A stretch of 59,630 nucleotides of DNA from Trichomonas tenax (GCA_023091735.1 JALKBU010000219.1:1-59630); one strand, 5' to 3'; shown: positions 36,982 through 47,356, numbered from the stretch's first letter. Notes: generated by a model not told the origin, from the letters alone. Made by a program: numbers and translations.

Positions 36982-38204
36982 ATGTATTTTGTAGGTATCA
37001 ACTACGGACATTTTAAAGCACAAATTGGTATAAACAATCTCATAATTATAATCAGAATACCAACTGACTCCAAGAAGTTAGGTTCCAGCACAGAATGCAA
37101 ATTCCATACACAAGTTTCACTCGAAATAGCAGAAAGTGATCGCAACCCAGAATACCTGCAGAATGAAGTTACTGGTTCAACATTGGATGCACTCGAGAAC
37201 CACAAGGTCAGAGAGAACTCCTACAAGAAGCTTAGATCTCAGATCCTCGTCCATCTACACGTTCTCAAGCCTGCTCTTGATGGAATCAAGACAACATGAT
37301 CGAAACAGGCATTGTTCAGTCCAGTGAAGGCCTTTCTGCTAACAAGCTGAACCTTCTTGAGGCTGCTGCTCACAAGCAGGCTCAGAACCCATCCAAGCTC
37401 AACATCAGAACAGTCAATGATGTCAACAATTCCATTGTCAAGAACATGGCTGTTGTCAATGTTCTCGAGTCTCTCATCTGCATCACTCAGCAGCATATCG
37501 CAGAAGTTCCGGAGCTTTGCAGATTCGTCAACACACCAGAAGGACAGTCACTCGATGCAGGCCAGATCATCGAAGCTCAACAACAGGTTCTCAGGCAGGT
37601 TGCTCTTGCTGACAGCCAGGAGAACCCTGCTGTCTACACAAGAACATTCACACCAGCGCAGCTCATCAACCAGCAGAGAATTATTTCTCACACAGTTTCG
37701 ATGCTCACAGCCGATGATGTTTACACAGTCATCAATGATCCAAACGTCGGTACAACGCCAATGGAGATCCTTAAGGCAGCCAACCTTAAGGTTCAAGACA
37801 AGCTTAAGAACAACAAGCAGACATCTCTCATTGAAACAAGCTCTGTTTCTAAGCCTCAATAGTTCTGCAATGACATGATGGAGCATCTCCTTCTTGCCCA
37901 GGCTCTCATGACAGTCCAGGATGCTCATGATGCAGCAACACCAGGACTCCACCAGCAACTCGAGAAAATCGATGCCGCTCAGCCAATCAGTGGTCAGTTC
38001 CTTGAGCAACTCGTTCCAGTCCTCAAGACACAGATCGAGTATTGCAACTCACCACAGCAGTTCGCTGAAGTCATTGCACAGATGAGGCCAGAGGATATCA
38101 CATCACAGCAGCCATATATCGCCTTCCTCGCCAGTGCCCTCACAACACTTCCACGCTCAGAACTCTGCAGCGCATCATCTATTCCATTCAAGATTTTTAT
38201 ATAA
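36982..38204 (+). pseudogene. Helical protein gene broken by frameshift and in-frame TAG
   Basis: Three collinear pieces: 36982-37299 (coding-like from about 37030: SKKLGSS, SLEIAESDRNPEYLQNEVTG), a shift near 37295, then 37296-37862 (LSANKLNLLEAAAHKQAQNP, TPAQLINQQRIISHTVSML), an in-frame TAG at 37860-37862, and 37863-38204 in the same frame (EHLLLAQALMTVQDAHDA, QFLEQLVPVLKTQIEYC). Codon use is strongly biased as in highly expressed genes, so the ancestor was probably an abundant protein. The product is almost purely alpha-helical and rich in Gln, Ala and Leu. I recognise no domain. A large cytoskeletal or coat-like helical-repeat protein is possible, but that is a guess. Confidence 0.6.
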
Positions 38205-38858
38205 AAATGCCAATCCAATGGGTTATAAACTCTGATGACATCAAAAAGATGCTTTAACTCTTTAAAGTCTTGATTCTATTATTTTATATCTATCTCTGAA
38301 TGAGATGACTTTTACTCCTTCATTAAAGCATAACATCAACTAAACATTTCGCTTAAGATCTAATGTTTGTCATTATTTCAGATTTTCTTTACTTTTGTTT
38401 TTTCAAATTATCATTTCGCCAAATTTTGAATATTTCTTACGTTTGTAAGTACATATTAGCATATACTTGGCCAACATGCCACAGCTAGATGGTCTGAGCA
38501 TGGCGTTGTCGGTAACCTCTTTATAACTATTCAATCATCTCCAAAAACGAGGAGCTAGACTTCGATTTATATACTATATACATATTGCCTATATCGTTTG
38601 TATTTTGAAATCGAAGAAATAAATTGTAGCTGAATATTTTGTGATTTTACACGACAAATTGTGATTTTACCACAGTAAAGCTTTATCTCAATCCGAGAAC
38701 TATGTAAGCTAACAGCTAATAACTTTCCATATAATGAAAATCATTGACGACTTTAAAGTTTAATTCATCCCTGTGTTATAAAAAAGTTATAAAAAGTCAA
38801 TGACGTTATAACGTTATAAAAAGAAATTGAATTTTGGAAAATAATGAAAAATAATGGT
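38205..38858. other. Intergenic with small direct repeats
   Basis: GTGATTTTAC occurs at 38641-38650 and 38661-38670 (20-bp step), and GTTATAAAAA-like units cluster at 38775-38822. A short GC-richer stretch around 38468-38530 has no clear identity. Confidence 0.4.
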
Positions 38859-40841
38859 TTATTTAACTTCAACACAATAAAATGCAGCATAGTATTGATT
38901 TCCTCTAATATTAAACACTGATATTCCACAGGTGCTGAATTTACCATAAATAATCTGCTTGTAGTTTTCCGTTAGTTGCTTGATAACTTCTGTGGTGATT
39001 GAATTCTTGTTTGAACATGTGAACTCGAAAGCGCAGCCATCAATATTGCCATTACCAATCTTAGTAAGTGTTGTGCGCTGCTGTGTATCAAATGGTCTGA
39101 TTGCTTGGTTATCTTTCATGGAATCGATTGCATTTGATGAGAAATTGTATATATATGAGTTGAAGTCTAAAACAGGCAATTTCATCTTTGAGCGAACTTT
39201 ATTGATCTGATTGAATATGTTGCAGTCAACAACACCTCGAGAGTATTTTGTTGAATAGATAACAAATATAGCGACATTATTATTCTGCGTTGGAATGACA
39301 CTGAAATAATAATGATCGAATGTTATCAATTTGATTTGATTATTGATGAATTCTTTGAGTTCGCTTTCAACTACAGGTTGCTTTCCAATATAATGGAAAA
39401 CTTTCGGCTCAATATAAAGTGGGAATATTATTTCTTCGATTTTTTCTATTTTAAGAGCATCTCCGTGATTTAATTCATTGATATATTCATCAATTTCACC
39501 TTGAACTTCATCCATAGGCTTCAACAGATTTTCTGGATTAACAATTGACTCGCAAGCACTCCGGAAGTCCTTGAGGTCATTTTTCTGCTGCGCTTCTTTA
39601 GATTTTTCAGATTGAGAAGATTTTTCTTTTGTTTTCTCTGGTCTAGAATGCATTTCTTTGCCTTTTTCTGATTTTGTTGGTGCTTCTTTAGACTTCTCTG
39701 ATTTATTTGGAGTTTCTTGACCTTTAGAAGGTGTTTCTTTGGATTTTTCGCGTTTTGGTGTTTGCTTCTTATCATCATTGTTGTCATTTGCTGTCCATGT
39801 GCCAACGCGAATGACTTGTTTCGTTGGCGTTTCGATTAATTTGCTTGATGTTTGATTTGGTGTATGTGGAATTTGTTTTGTTACTAGTTCCTTCTTTACA
39901 GGTGTACTTGAGACACTGTTTGGCTGTACTTTGAAAGGTGAACCTTGGTTGAGTGGTTTCTTAATAGCTTCAGCTCGTGGTTCATAAATTAACAACTTTG
40001 ATTTTGGTTCTTCATCCATTGTAGCGTAATTCTTCTTAACATCTGTAACAGGAGGATATGTATTGATCAAGAAAAGATCTGATGGGCGTTTAATGTGACA
40101 AGCAACACCACGAGCGGATGATAAAACAAATTGGAGAAAATCTTCGTTTTCAAACATCTCTCTGGTTGTAGAATAGCTATCATCGAGGTTAATATTAGAA
40201 ATATGGACGAATTGGCCATCAAGTTGTTGCGTATAACGAATTAATTCTTTTGTGATGTTTTCGATACTGTTATCACTCTTAAATTGATTCTCCAAGAACT
40301 GTTGGTTGTCGCTATTTGGAATGAGAGAGCGCAAATGAAGACCTGTTCTAAAAAGATTGCAAATTGTGATAATTGTATCAGTATCAATGTATTCTTCTGA
40401 ATCGATATTCGAAATAACTTTCTTTATTGCTTGCTGCATGAGAGATGGATTGATTTCTGCAATAATGATGCAAAAAATGATCGAATTATCGATTCTTTGC
40501 TTCACGCAAACGCCGGCGTATTCGAATGATTTATCTTTTATATATCTGACAAGTTCTTCTTGCGAAGAAATGTCTTTTGCGATATTTTGAAAAATGTCCT
40601 TTTCTGTTAGCTTTTCAATCTTGTTTCTGTAGATGACCATCTTATCGACGAACGTAAAGTGGGTGAATAAGCGATGCTCGTTTGTTTCTTTGCCAAAATC
40701 GAAGTTGACTGCGATAAATTCAGCGTTTTGAGCGATTTTCTTTCCGATGGTGAAAGGTGTCATACTTTTACGCATGTTGTTCAAATATATGATCAATTCC
40801 CTTTCGTATTCGTTGATATAAATATTCGTAGTTGAATTCAT
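38859..40841 (-). CDS. 660-residue protein with two possible CAP/SCP-like domains and a Lys/Ser/Glu linker
   Basis: The N-terminal part (about 1-280) begins EYERELIIYLNNMRKSMTPF and includes YAGVCVKQRIDNSIIFCIIIAEI. The C-terminal part (about 470-660) has NQINKVRSKMKLPVLDFNS and ends KFSTCGISVFNIRGNQYYAAFYCVEVK. Both resemble the order of a CAP/SCP domain (first helix with a NxxR-like motif, later strands xxGVGVxxxxxG), but the usual metal-binding histidines are not evident. The middle (about 290-450) is low-complexity with reiterated SEKSKEAPTK-type units. There is no signal peptide, so a cytosolic protein is expected, unlike most CAP proteins. The start ATG 40841 is followed by an intact frame. 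Assignment is tentative; the two-domain layout with linker is directly visible. Confidence 0.6.
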   Translation of the reverse strand: MNSTTNIYINEYERELIIYLNNMRKSMTPFTIGKKIAQNAEFIAVNFDFGKETNEHRLFTHFTFVDKMVIYRNKIEKLTEKDIFQNIAKDISSQEELVRYIKDKSFEYAGVCVKQRIDNSIIFCIIIAEINPSLMQQAIKKVISNIDSEEYIDTDTIITICNLFRTGLHLRSLIPNSDNQQFLENQFKSDNSIENITKELIRYTQQLDGQFVHISNINLDDSYSTTREMFENEDFLQFVLSSARGVACHIKRPSDLFLINTYPPVTDVKKNYATMDEEPKSKLLIYEPRAEAIKKPLNQGSPFKVQPNSVSSTPVKKELVTKQIPHTPNQTSSKLIETPTKQVIRVGTWTANDNNDDKKQTPKREKSKETPSKGQETPNKSEKSKEAPTKSEKGKEMHSRPEKTKEKSSQSEKSKEAQQKNDLKDFRSACESIVNPENLLKPMDEVQGEIDEYINELNHGDALKIEKIEEIIFPLYIEPKVFHYIGKQPVVESELKEFINNQIKLITFDHYYFSVIPTQNNNVAIFVIYSTKYSRGVVDCNIFNQINKVRSKMKLPVLDFNSYIYNFSSNAIDSMKDNQAIRPFDTQQRTTLTKIGNGNIDGCAFEFTCSNKNSITTEVIKQLTENYKQIIYGKFSTCGISVFNIRGNQYYAAFYCVEVK

Positions 40842-41160
40842 TTTGTCACTTTTTATTGTTTGTCATTTCGAAATTATTTTCGAATTTTGACTATAGAAAT
40901 AGCATTTATTTTGCGTTTAGAACTTAAATACGAAAAATGAGAAAAATGGATGAAAATTAAGAATCTGACATGTAATGATTTTTACAAAGCAAAATCACAA
41001 AAAGAGTTGATAATTCAAGCCCAGCTCTCACACTACATTTGAAAGTTAAAATTTTAAAAGAATTATAAATAGTATAATCTGTTGTGTAAAAATTTTACAA
41101 GACAAATTTAAAAAAGTGTCATTTTGAATGATAGTTTACGTCTTATCGATAGAATGATAT
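40842..41160. other. Intergenic with one GTCACTTTT and one TGACATGTAA motif
   Basis: GTCACTTTTT at about 40846 next to the 660-residue gene start and TGACATGTAA at 40966. No other features. Confidence 0.4.
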
Positions 41161-41889
41161 TTGGGGGTTGGTTTAATTGTTGAATATAATGGATATAAAT
41201 GCGCGAAATATAATCATATGACATTTAAGCTTGTTTTCGAACATAATTTTTTATTGAAAAATTGTTTTGAAACTGAAAGCGCTGCTCTTAATGTCAATGA
41301 TTCAGAAAGGTATTCGATAATGTACGAATTAAATGATACAAAATATGTCTTCCCTGATGGTCAAAGGTATTTTCTTCTCGAGTATCCATCATTGAATAAA
41401 GTTAATTATTGGAATCAGTTTTATGCTCCAACTGTTGACATTGAAACCTTAGGTAAGCCAAACGCCACAGGATATTATAATCCAATCCATATAGAGCTAA
41501 ATGATCATTTAATTTTAAACACTGAAAATTGTACATTTGGAGGACTTGTCAAAAGCATAATTGCCATAGCAGGCTATAAAAATAATTCATATATAGACGG
41601 GATCCCTGGAGCTGGAAGTTGGCATTATGCAATTGCAATATTATGTTCCACTTCCCCCGGTTATCTGAGCCGTGGAGTTCCTGCAAATTATGGATTTAGT
41701 ACACAAAACGTGCGTTTATGGGCAGCAGAACCATTAATGGTTTTTTCTGTAATCATTAAAACTTGTCATATAACACTTATAAGCTTCTGTTGTTTGCTAT
41801 ACATGTTTTTATTGATTTATTTTAAAAGTAATTTGACATGTATAAATTTACGCGACAAAAATATTTTGACTTGTATAATATTTACATGA
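41161..41889 (+). pseudogene. Surface-protein-like fragment without start
   Basis: Open for 242 codons but entered only through TTG; the first ATG is 41218. The readable middle (FLLEYPSLNKVNYWNQFYAP, TGYYNPIHIELNDH, GIPGAGSWHYAIAI, GVPANYGFSTQNVRLW) looks like a folded beta-rich extracellular domain with repeated aromatic and Gly-Pro motifs. The end runs into a hydrophobic stretch (ISFCCLLYMFLLIYF) and then into motif-rich spacer, so the C-terminus is probably not original. I take it as a fragment of a larger trichomonad surface protein, without family assignment. Confidence 0.4.
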
Positions 41890-41891
41890 CA
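41834..41891. promoter_or_regulatory. Two palindromic TGACATGTA/TTTACATGACA units
   Basis: TGACATGTATA (41834) with TTTACGCGACA (41848), and TGACTTGTATA (41867) with TTTACATGACA (41881). Each pair forms an inverted repeat of about 24 bp. They lie 225-285 bp before the start of the large basic repeat protein gene. Confidence 0.45.
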
Positions 41892-42102
41892 AAAATATAA
41901 TATCCTTAACTAGGCTCAGTGATTTGAGATATGAAATGAACTCTATGTTCCAAATCAAACTTAACCTTTAATTCTATAAATTAGCAAAAACTCTCTGAAA
42001 AATATTTTATTTTCCAAATGTGAATGAAATTTTTTTGTACAAGAGATTGAAAACACACAACGAGACGTCAGGATGTGATATTAAATTAAAAACACATTTC
42101 GT

Positions 42103-42108
42103 TCATTC
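42103..42108 (+). promoter_or_regulatory. Initiator of the large basic repeat protein gene
   Basis: TCATTC followed by ATT and an A-run, 9-14 bases before ATG 42117, fits the initiator with +1 at A42105. Confidence 0.55.
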
Positions 42109-42116
42109 ATTAAAAA

Positions 42117-45100
42117 ATGCCTCGGACGCCGCGTGCAAGCGCTGCCGTCGCAGGTTCGAGCAGTAGCAAGAAGGATGAATCGAAGTATCATTCACATCAC
42201 AGACGAAAAACAGAAGAAACCGAAGAAACGGATTTAATTCCGAAAAAATCAACCTCTGTTCGCAGAAAATCAACAGATAATACACTATCGAAGTCAAAGA
42301 AGACGAGGCGTAATACTGACGAAGTTGTTGCTGTTGAAGAAACGACCGAAGTTACAAAAAACGGGAAAACAACGCGTACACACAAGAAAAAGTCAGCCAA
42401 AGGCGATGTAGTCGAGGAAAACGTCCAAGTTCTTGACGAAAAATCGAAGAGTAAAAAAGATCTAAAATCTTTGGATTCGAAACTAAAGGAAAGTGTGGTA
42501 TCAAAGACCGTTAAAAAGACAGTTACTATCAAAAGGCGCCGTAAGAAAGGCGAAGAAGGTCCTGGTGAGATTGTTGAAACAAAAGTTAATGAAACACCAG
42601 GAAAAAAGAAGAGACCGGTAAAGAGAATCATTAAGAAGGTGATTGTCAAGAAGAAGAGGCACCAGATAACAGAAGAAGAGCCAGAGCCAATCGTGAAAGT
42701 CGTGAGAAAGAAAGGAAAGAAACGCGGAAAGAAGATTGTTCAGAAAATTCTCATTAAAAAGCACGGAAAGGCAGATGAAGAGGCAACGACACCTAAGAAA
42801 GGAAAGAAGGGAGGAAAGAAGAAGACAGTAGTCATTACAACAATCAGGAAGAACCTGAAGACAGGAAAGAAGGAGAAAGTTGAGATAGAAGTTCCAAAAG
42901 ACTCCCCTGAAGCGATCAAGGCAGGGTATGGAAAGCCATCGACTGCAGGAAAAGCAAAGAAGGGAACTGCTGCTGCAGCTGGAACAGGAAAGAAGAAAGT
43001 CATCAGGCGTAGAGGAGGACGTCTTGTTAAGCGTGTTATAAAGATCATCAGAAGAAAGGTCAATTCGAAGACGAAGAAGGAGGAGCTTGTTGAAGAATCG
43101 AAGGAAATCAGGGTGAGGATAAGGAAGACAGATCCACCGAGTGTACAGCAACAATGCATCGAAGCTGCTGGTTTAAGAGCGATGGAGAAAGCTGCAACAC
43201 TCGCTGCAAAGAAGTCTAAAGGAAAAGGCAAAAGAAAGATCATCAGGAGATTCGTGACTGTCGTTAGAAGAGTCGTCAATCCACAAACAGGTAAAGAAGA
43301 ACTTGTTGAGGAGAAGAAATTAATCGAAACAGAAGCACCACCATCATCAACACCAGAATCTGAAGATGCTTTGTTCGACAAACTCACTGTTGAGGCAACA
43401 GAGAAGGCAGTTCAAGAGGATGAAGTAATATTGGCCAAGAAGGACAAGAAGCGTGGAAAGAGAAGAATTGTCCACAAGTTTATTAAAGTTGTCAGGAGAA
43501 CTGCCAATCCAGACACTGCTGAAGAAGAAGTCAAAGAAGAGAAGCAATTAGTTGCTGCTTCTGTTCCTGAAGACGCACCAGTTGATCAAGATATCAACGC
43601 TATCCAAGAGATCGCAAAGGAAGCAATAGTTAAGGCACAAACAGCTGATAATGAAGCAAATGGATTCGACAAGAAGGTTGCTCACGAGTTCGTTAATACT
43701 GTTACTAAAGTCACAAATCCAGAGACAGGCAAAGAAGAACTCGTTGAAGAAATGAAACTCGTCGCTGTTAATGTTGATAAAGCTGCATCACAAGAATCAA
43801 TTCAGATGTCAATTTCTGACATCACAAATGAGGCCGCAACAATCGCTGACGCTGGCAGAAAGAAGAAGAAATTGAAGAGAATTGTCAGAAAGATCATCAA
43901 AGTCATCAAGAAGCGCGTCAATCCACAGACCAGAAAGGAGGAACTTGTCGAAGAGTCCAAGATGGTCAATGTTGAAGTTGACGAGAAATTATCTGAAGAA
44001 CAAGCTGCAGAGTCAGTTGAGAAAGTTGCTATTGAGGCTCAAACTAAAGCAAATGAAGAGCACGAAGAAATCATGGCTCAGAAGGAAGCTCAAGAGCAAG
44101 GAATCGGCATTGAAGAAGCGAGAAAGAGAAGAAGAGCGAAGCGCAAAGTTGTTGTTCAGAAGTTCATCAAAGTCGTTCGCAGAGTCAGAAATCCAAAGAC
44201 TGGAAAGGAAGAACTTGTAACAGAGAAGAAACTCGTCGAGGCAGAACTTCCTCCAGATGCTCCACCTTCAGCATTCAACCAAGAAATCCAGAAACTCGCC
44301 AAAGAAGCAATCGTCAAAGCAGCGGCAGAATCCGGAGACCAAAAGAAGACAATTATTCCAAACTTCGTTACTGTTGTCAAGATGGCTAAAGATTCTGCTA
44401 CTGGCCGCAATGTTCTTGTTGAAGATGTTCAGCTTGTTGCCGCTGAAGTTCCAAAGGATTCGACACCAGAAGAGCAACAAAATGCAGTCGATTCTCTTGT
44501 CAAAGAGAGCTCCAAGAAAGAGTCCAATGTTCAACCAAATCAAAAACTTTCACAGCAATTCATCACTGTTTTGCAAAGAGAAGTCAATCCTGCAACAGGA
44601 CTCGAAGAAGTCTTCGAGAAGCGTCAACTCGTTCAAGTCGCTGTTCCTAAAGACATTTCACCTGATCTCGAGTCAAGAGTCATCGATAACATGGCAAGCG
44701 AAGTCATCCAACGCGCTGCAGACACAATCGCTAAAGCAAACATCGATGCAAACGGCGAAGAAACAGTTGCTGTCGTCGATCCAGCGACGGGCAGTATAAT
44801 AAAGCAGAAACGCAAAGCTGCGCCAAAGAGAGTTGTCCACAAGATCATCAAGACAATCAAGAAGATCAAGAATCCAGTCACTGGACTCGAAGAGATCAAG
44901 GAAGAGAAGCAGCTCGTTGCTGTTGCTGACATTAGCGCTGAACAAGCTCAGATCGAATCTGTTGCTGCTGAAATGGTCGAAAAGAAGCAAGAAGCAGCTG
45001 AAGTTGCAGAAGCCCGAAAGAATGGCGAAGAAATCGTTGTCGACGTTGATAAGAAGACAGGAAGAGCGATCTTACGTAGAAAGAATCCAAGGAGAAGAAT

Positions 45101-46670
45101 TGTCCACAAATTTGTTACTATTGTCAAGAAGCGCATCAACCCGCAATCAGGCAAGGAAGAGCTTGTCGAAGAGAAGCAGTTGGTTGCAGCCGATGTTCCA
45201 ATCGAGACACCTCCAGAAGTTGCATTCGCTCAAGTCGATCAGATCGCAGAACAAGCAATCGAAGAGGCCGCCAAGAAGCAAGAAATGCTCGAAGACAAGA
45301 TGGCACTCGAAAGAGGTGAAACAGATGAACAGAGAATCGCCAGAAAGAAGAGATCGAAGAGGGTTGTCCACAAATTCGTCACAACAGTCAAGAAACGGTC
45401 AAATCCAATCACAGGAGCAGGAGAGTTGGTCGAAGAGAAGCACCTCGTCACAGCTGAAGTCCCAAGAGAAGCCAGCCAAGAGGCAGCTGATGCTGTCATT
45501 GAACTCATGGCAGCTGCCGAAGCACAGAAGCAGGCAATCGAGGAAGAAAAACGCGCCCCAAGAAAGAAAGGCAGAAGAGTCGTCCACAAGTTCGTCACTG
45601 TCGTCAAGAGACGTGTCAATCCTCAAACAGGCAAAGAAGAACTCGTTGAGGAGAAGGCCCTCGTTGCAGCTGAAATCCCAGCAGACGCTCCAGCATCAGC
45701 CGAAGATGCTGCCATCGAGAGTGTCGCTGCAGAGGCTGTCCAGAACGAGTTGAACAAGAATACAGCGGAGGCAGATAAGCTTACGCAGTTAACAAACGGA
45801 AAACTTTCTGCGCCGAAGAAGAAAGTTATCCACAAGTTTGTCACTGCCAAACGCAAGAAGTTCAACCCGCAAACAAGAAAGGAGGAAATGGTCGACGAGA
45901 AGCAGATGGTTGCTGTCGAAGTCCCGCTGAAACTCAACGACCAAGAATCATCAAAGATCCTGGATGAAGTCGAGAAGGCCAAAGAAAGAATGTTCAAGCC
46001 TTTAATCAGAAAGATGATCTCTGTTGAACGCTACACTGTCGATCCAGAGACTGGCGCTGACAGGAAGTACATGGACACTGTTGAGATCGTGTTCATGGCT
46101 GATGATCCGGATGGCGAACGCCGTGCAACACAGCAAGTCCTTGACAACATCAAGCGCGACTACATGAGCAAGAAGGCAATGTTCAACAAGCAGAAGCAAG
46201 ACGAATCAGACAAGATGCTCGAACAGATTGCAGCAATGCAGCGCGCAGCTCTTGAAGAGAAGCGTCGCCTCGAGGAAGAGCAGGCAAGACTGAAGAAGAT
46301 CGAAGAAGAGAAGAAACGCCTTGCCGAAGAAGAAGAGGATGCGGAGGAAGAAGAAATCATTGAAGAGGAGGAAATTATTGAAATCGAATATTCAGATGAA
46401 GAAAAGCCAAAGCCGAAGAAACAGCCCAAAGTCATCGTCGAATACTACAGTGAAGATGAGGAAGAAGAAATCGAAGTCCAAAACATCACTGTCGAAGTCG
46501 ATGACAATGGAAACGTTATTAACGCAAATGCTCGTGTCGGTGACCAAGCAATCAACGCCGGATCAATGTATCAACAGGGCGCAAACATCAACGACATCAT
46601 CAAGCAAATGGGTGACAATGTGACTCAGAAAGAAGTTTATGTTGACGAGAATGGAAATCCAATCAAGTAA
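42117..46670 (+). CDS. 1517-residue Lys-rich repeat protein with acidic coiled-coil C-terminus
   Basis: The protein has a very basic Ser/Lys/Arg N-terminus (1 to about 300) and then about fourteen repeats of 60-90 residues up to about residue 1320. Each repeat opens with a short beta-like block near KRRVVHKFVTVVKKRVNP, then QTGKEELVEEK and LVAAEVP, followed by a variable helical, Glu/Ala-rich spacer. It closes with a coiled coil (LEEKRRLEEEQARLKKIEEE), a strongly acidic run and a Gly/Asn-rich end. No signal peptide or membrane helix. Internal repeats are well conserved and codon use is biased, so it is a real abundant protein. Basic repeats with a coiled coil suggest a filament- or microtubule-binding structural protein, or alternatively a nucleic-acid- or membrane-surface-binding one. 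I recognise no known family. Confidence 0.85.
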   Translation: MPRTPRASAAVAGSSSSKKDESKYHSHHRRKTEETEETDLIPKKSTSVRRKSTDNTLSKSKKTRRNTDEVVAVEETTEVTKNGKTTRTHKKKSAKGDVVEENVQVLDEKSKSKKDLKSLDSKLKESVVSKTVKKTVTIKRRRKKGEEGPGEIVETKVNETPGKKKRPVKRIIKKVIVKKKRHQITEEEPEPIVKVVRKKGKKRGKKIVQKILIKKHGKADEEATTPKKGKKGGKKKTVVITTIRKNLKTGKKEKVEIEVPKDSPEAIKAGYGKPSTAGKAKKGTAAAAGTGKKKVIRRRGGRLVKRVIKIIRRKVNSKTKKEELVEESKEIRVRIRKTDPPSVQQQCIEAAGLRAMEKAATLAAKKSKGKGKRKIIRRFVTVVRRVVNPQTGKEELVEEKKLIETEAPPSSTPESEDALFDKLTVEATEKAVQEDEVILAKKDKKRGKRRIVHKFIKVVRRTANPDTAEEEVKEEKQLVAASVPEDAPVDQDINAIQEIAKEAIVKAQTADNEANGFDKKVAHEFVNTVTKVTNPETGKEELVEEMKLVAVNVDKAASQESIQMSISDITNEAATIADAGRKKKKLKRIVRKIIKVIKKRVNPQTRKEELVEESKMVNVEVDEKLSEEQAAESVEKVAIEAQTKANEEHEEIMAQKEAQEQGIGIEEARKRRRAKRKVVVQKFIKVVRRVRNPKTGKEELVTEKKLVEAELPPDAPPSAFNQEIQKLAKEAIVKAAAESGDQKKTIIPNFVTVVKMAKDSATGRNVLVEDVQLVAAEVPKDSTPEEQQNAVDSLVKESSKKESNVQPNQKLSQQFITVLQREVNPATGLEEVFEKRQLVQVAVPKDISPDLESRVIDNMASEVIQRAADTIAKANIDANGEETVAVVDPATGSIIKQKRKAAPKRVVHKIIKTIKKIKNPVTGLEEIKEEKQLVAVADISAEQAQIESVAAEMVEKKQEAAEVAEARKNGEEIVVDVDKKTGRAILRRKNPRRRIVHKFVTIVKKRINPQSGKEELVEEKQLVAADVPIETPPEVAFAQVDQIAEQAIEEAAKKQEMLEDKMALERGETDEQRIARKKRSKRVVHKFVTTVKKRSNPITGAGELVEEKHLVTAEVPREASQEAADAVIELMAAAEAQKQAIEEEKRAPRKKGRRVVHKFVTVVKRRVNPQTGKEELVEEKALVAAEIPADAPASAEDAAIESVAAEAVQNELNKNTAEADKLTQLTNGKLSAPKKKVIHKFVTAKRKKFNPQTRKEEMVDEKQMVAVEVPLKLNDQESSKILDEVEKAKERMFKPLIRKMISVERYTVDPETGADRKYMDTVEIVFMADDPDGERRATQQVLDNIKRDYMSKKAMFNKQKQDESDKMLEQIAAMQRAALEEKRRLEEEQARLKKIEEEKKRLAEEEEDAEEEEIIEEEEIIEIEYSDEEKPKPKKQPKVIVEYYSEDEEEEIEVQNITVEVDDNGNVINANARVGDQAINAGSMYQQGANINDIIKQMGDNVTQKEVYVDENGNPIK

Positions 46671-47038
46671 TTTTCATGTATTGAATACGCGTAATATATA
46701 AATTTATTTCATGTATAATTAAATAATATTATTCAACTAAATTTTGAATAAATTTAGAACCAAAATCAATGACAATCAAATATAGACTTTGAATAGCTAT
46801 AGTTTGTCAGTCAATTTTATGAAAATGAAAAATATATCAAGGTTATTGAAAATTTAGAATTATAAGGTATATAATTCAAGATTTGTATTAAACAGATTCT
46901 ATATATAAATGCTTTCCACTTATTAATAATGAACTTAGATAATTTTCCATTGATTTTGAAAATTTCAACATAAAGAAATCAAAACCAGCCAATAAATGCA
47001 TGAAATTTTGATATTACACTTGGATTATATCATATTAA
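46671..47038. other. Intergenic, nothing recognised
   Basis: AT-rich spacer downstream of the large repeat gene. Confidence 0.5.
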
Positions 47039-47356
47039 ATGAATTGTGGAAGCTTGGATAAAAAATATCTAGATATTGAAAGCTTTTCTCACTACCCTGC
47101 TCCCAATTTTTTCGATAAAATTTATATGGTGTATTCCATGTGGCATAGGGAATATACCTTATTAAGGACTAAGCTTGATGAACCTATGTTCTCGAGATTT
47201 CAAAATTGGAAAATTATTATATATCTGATTTCAAATCTGACTTTACATGACAAATATGACATAACGGTTAGGATCAATACTGACATAAGCCCTGCTAGGT
47301 TTAATTCCAGTTATGATCATTTTTTACTTTTTTTATTAACATCATGTATTTTATAA
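47039..47356 (+). CDS. Doubtful small hypothetical protein
   Basis: A 105-codon frame from ATG 47039. The piece HYPAPNFFDKIYMVYSMWHREY looks protein-like and may be a relic of a larger gene; the C-terminus (FLLFLLTSCIL) is hydrophobic. No family recognised and no initiator nearby. Could be a chance frame. Confidence 0.25.
   Translation: MNCGSLDKKYLDIESFSHYPAPNFFDKIYMVYSMWHREYTLLRTKLDEPMFSRFQNWKIIIYLISNLTLHDKYDITVRINTDISPARFNSSYDHFLLFLLTSCIL

Noticed and set aside
44257..45753. Several Lys/Ser-rich frames on both strands over 42.2-46.6 kb
   Set aside because: They are alternative-frame readings of the large Lys-rich repeat gene; composition and repeats are explained by the 1517-residue frame.
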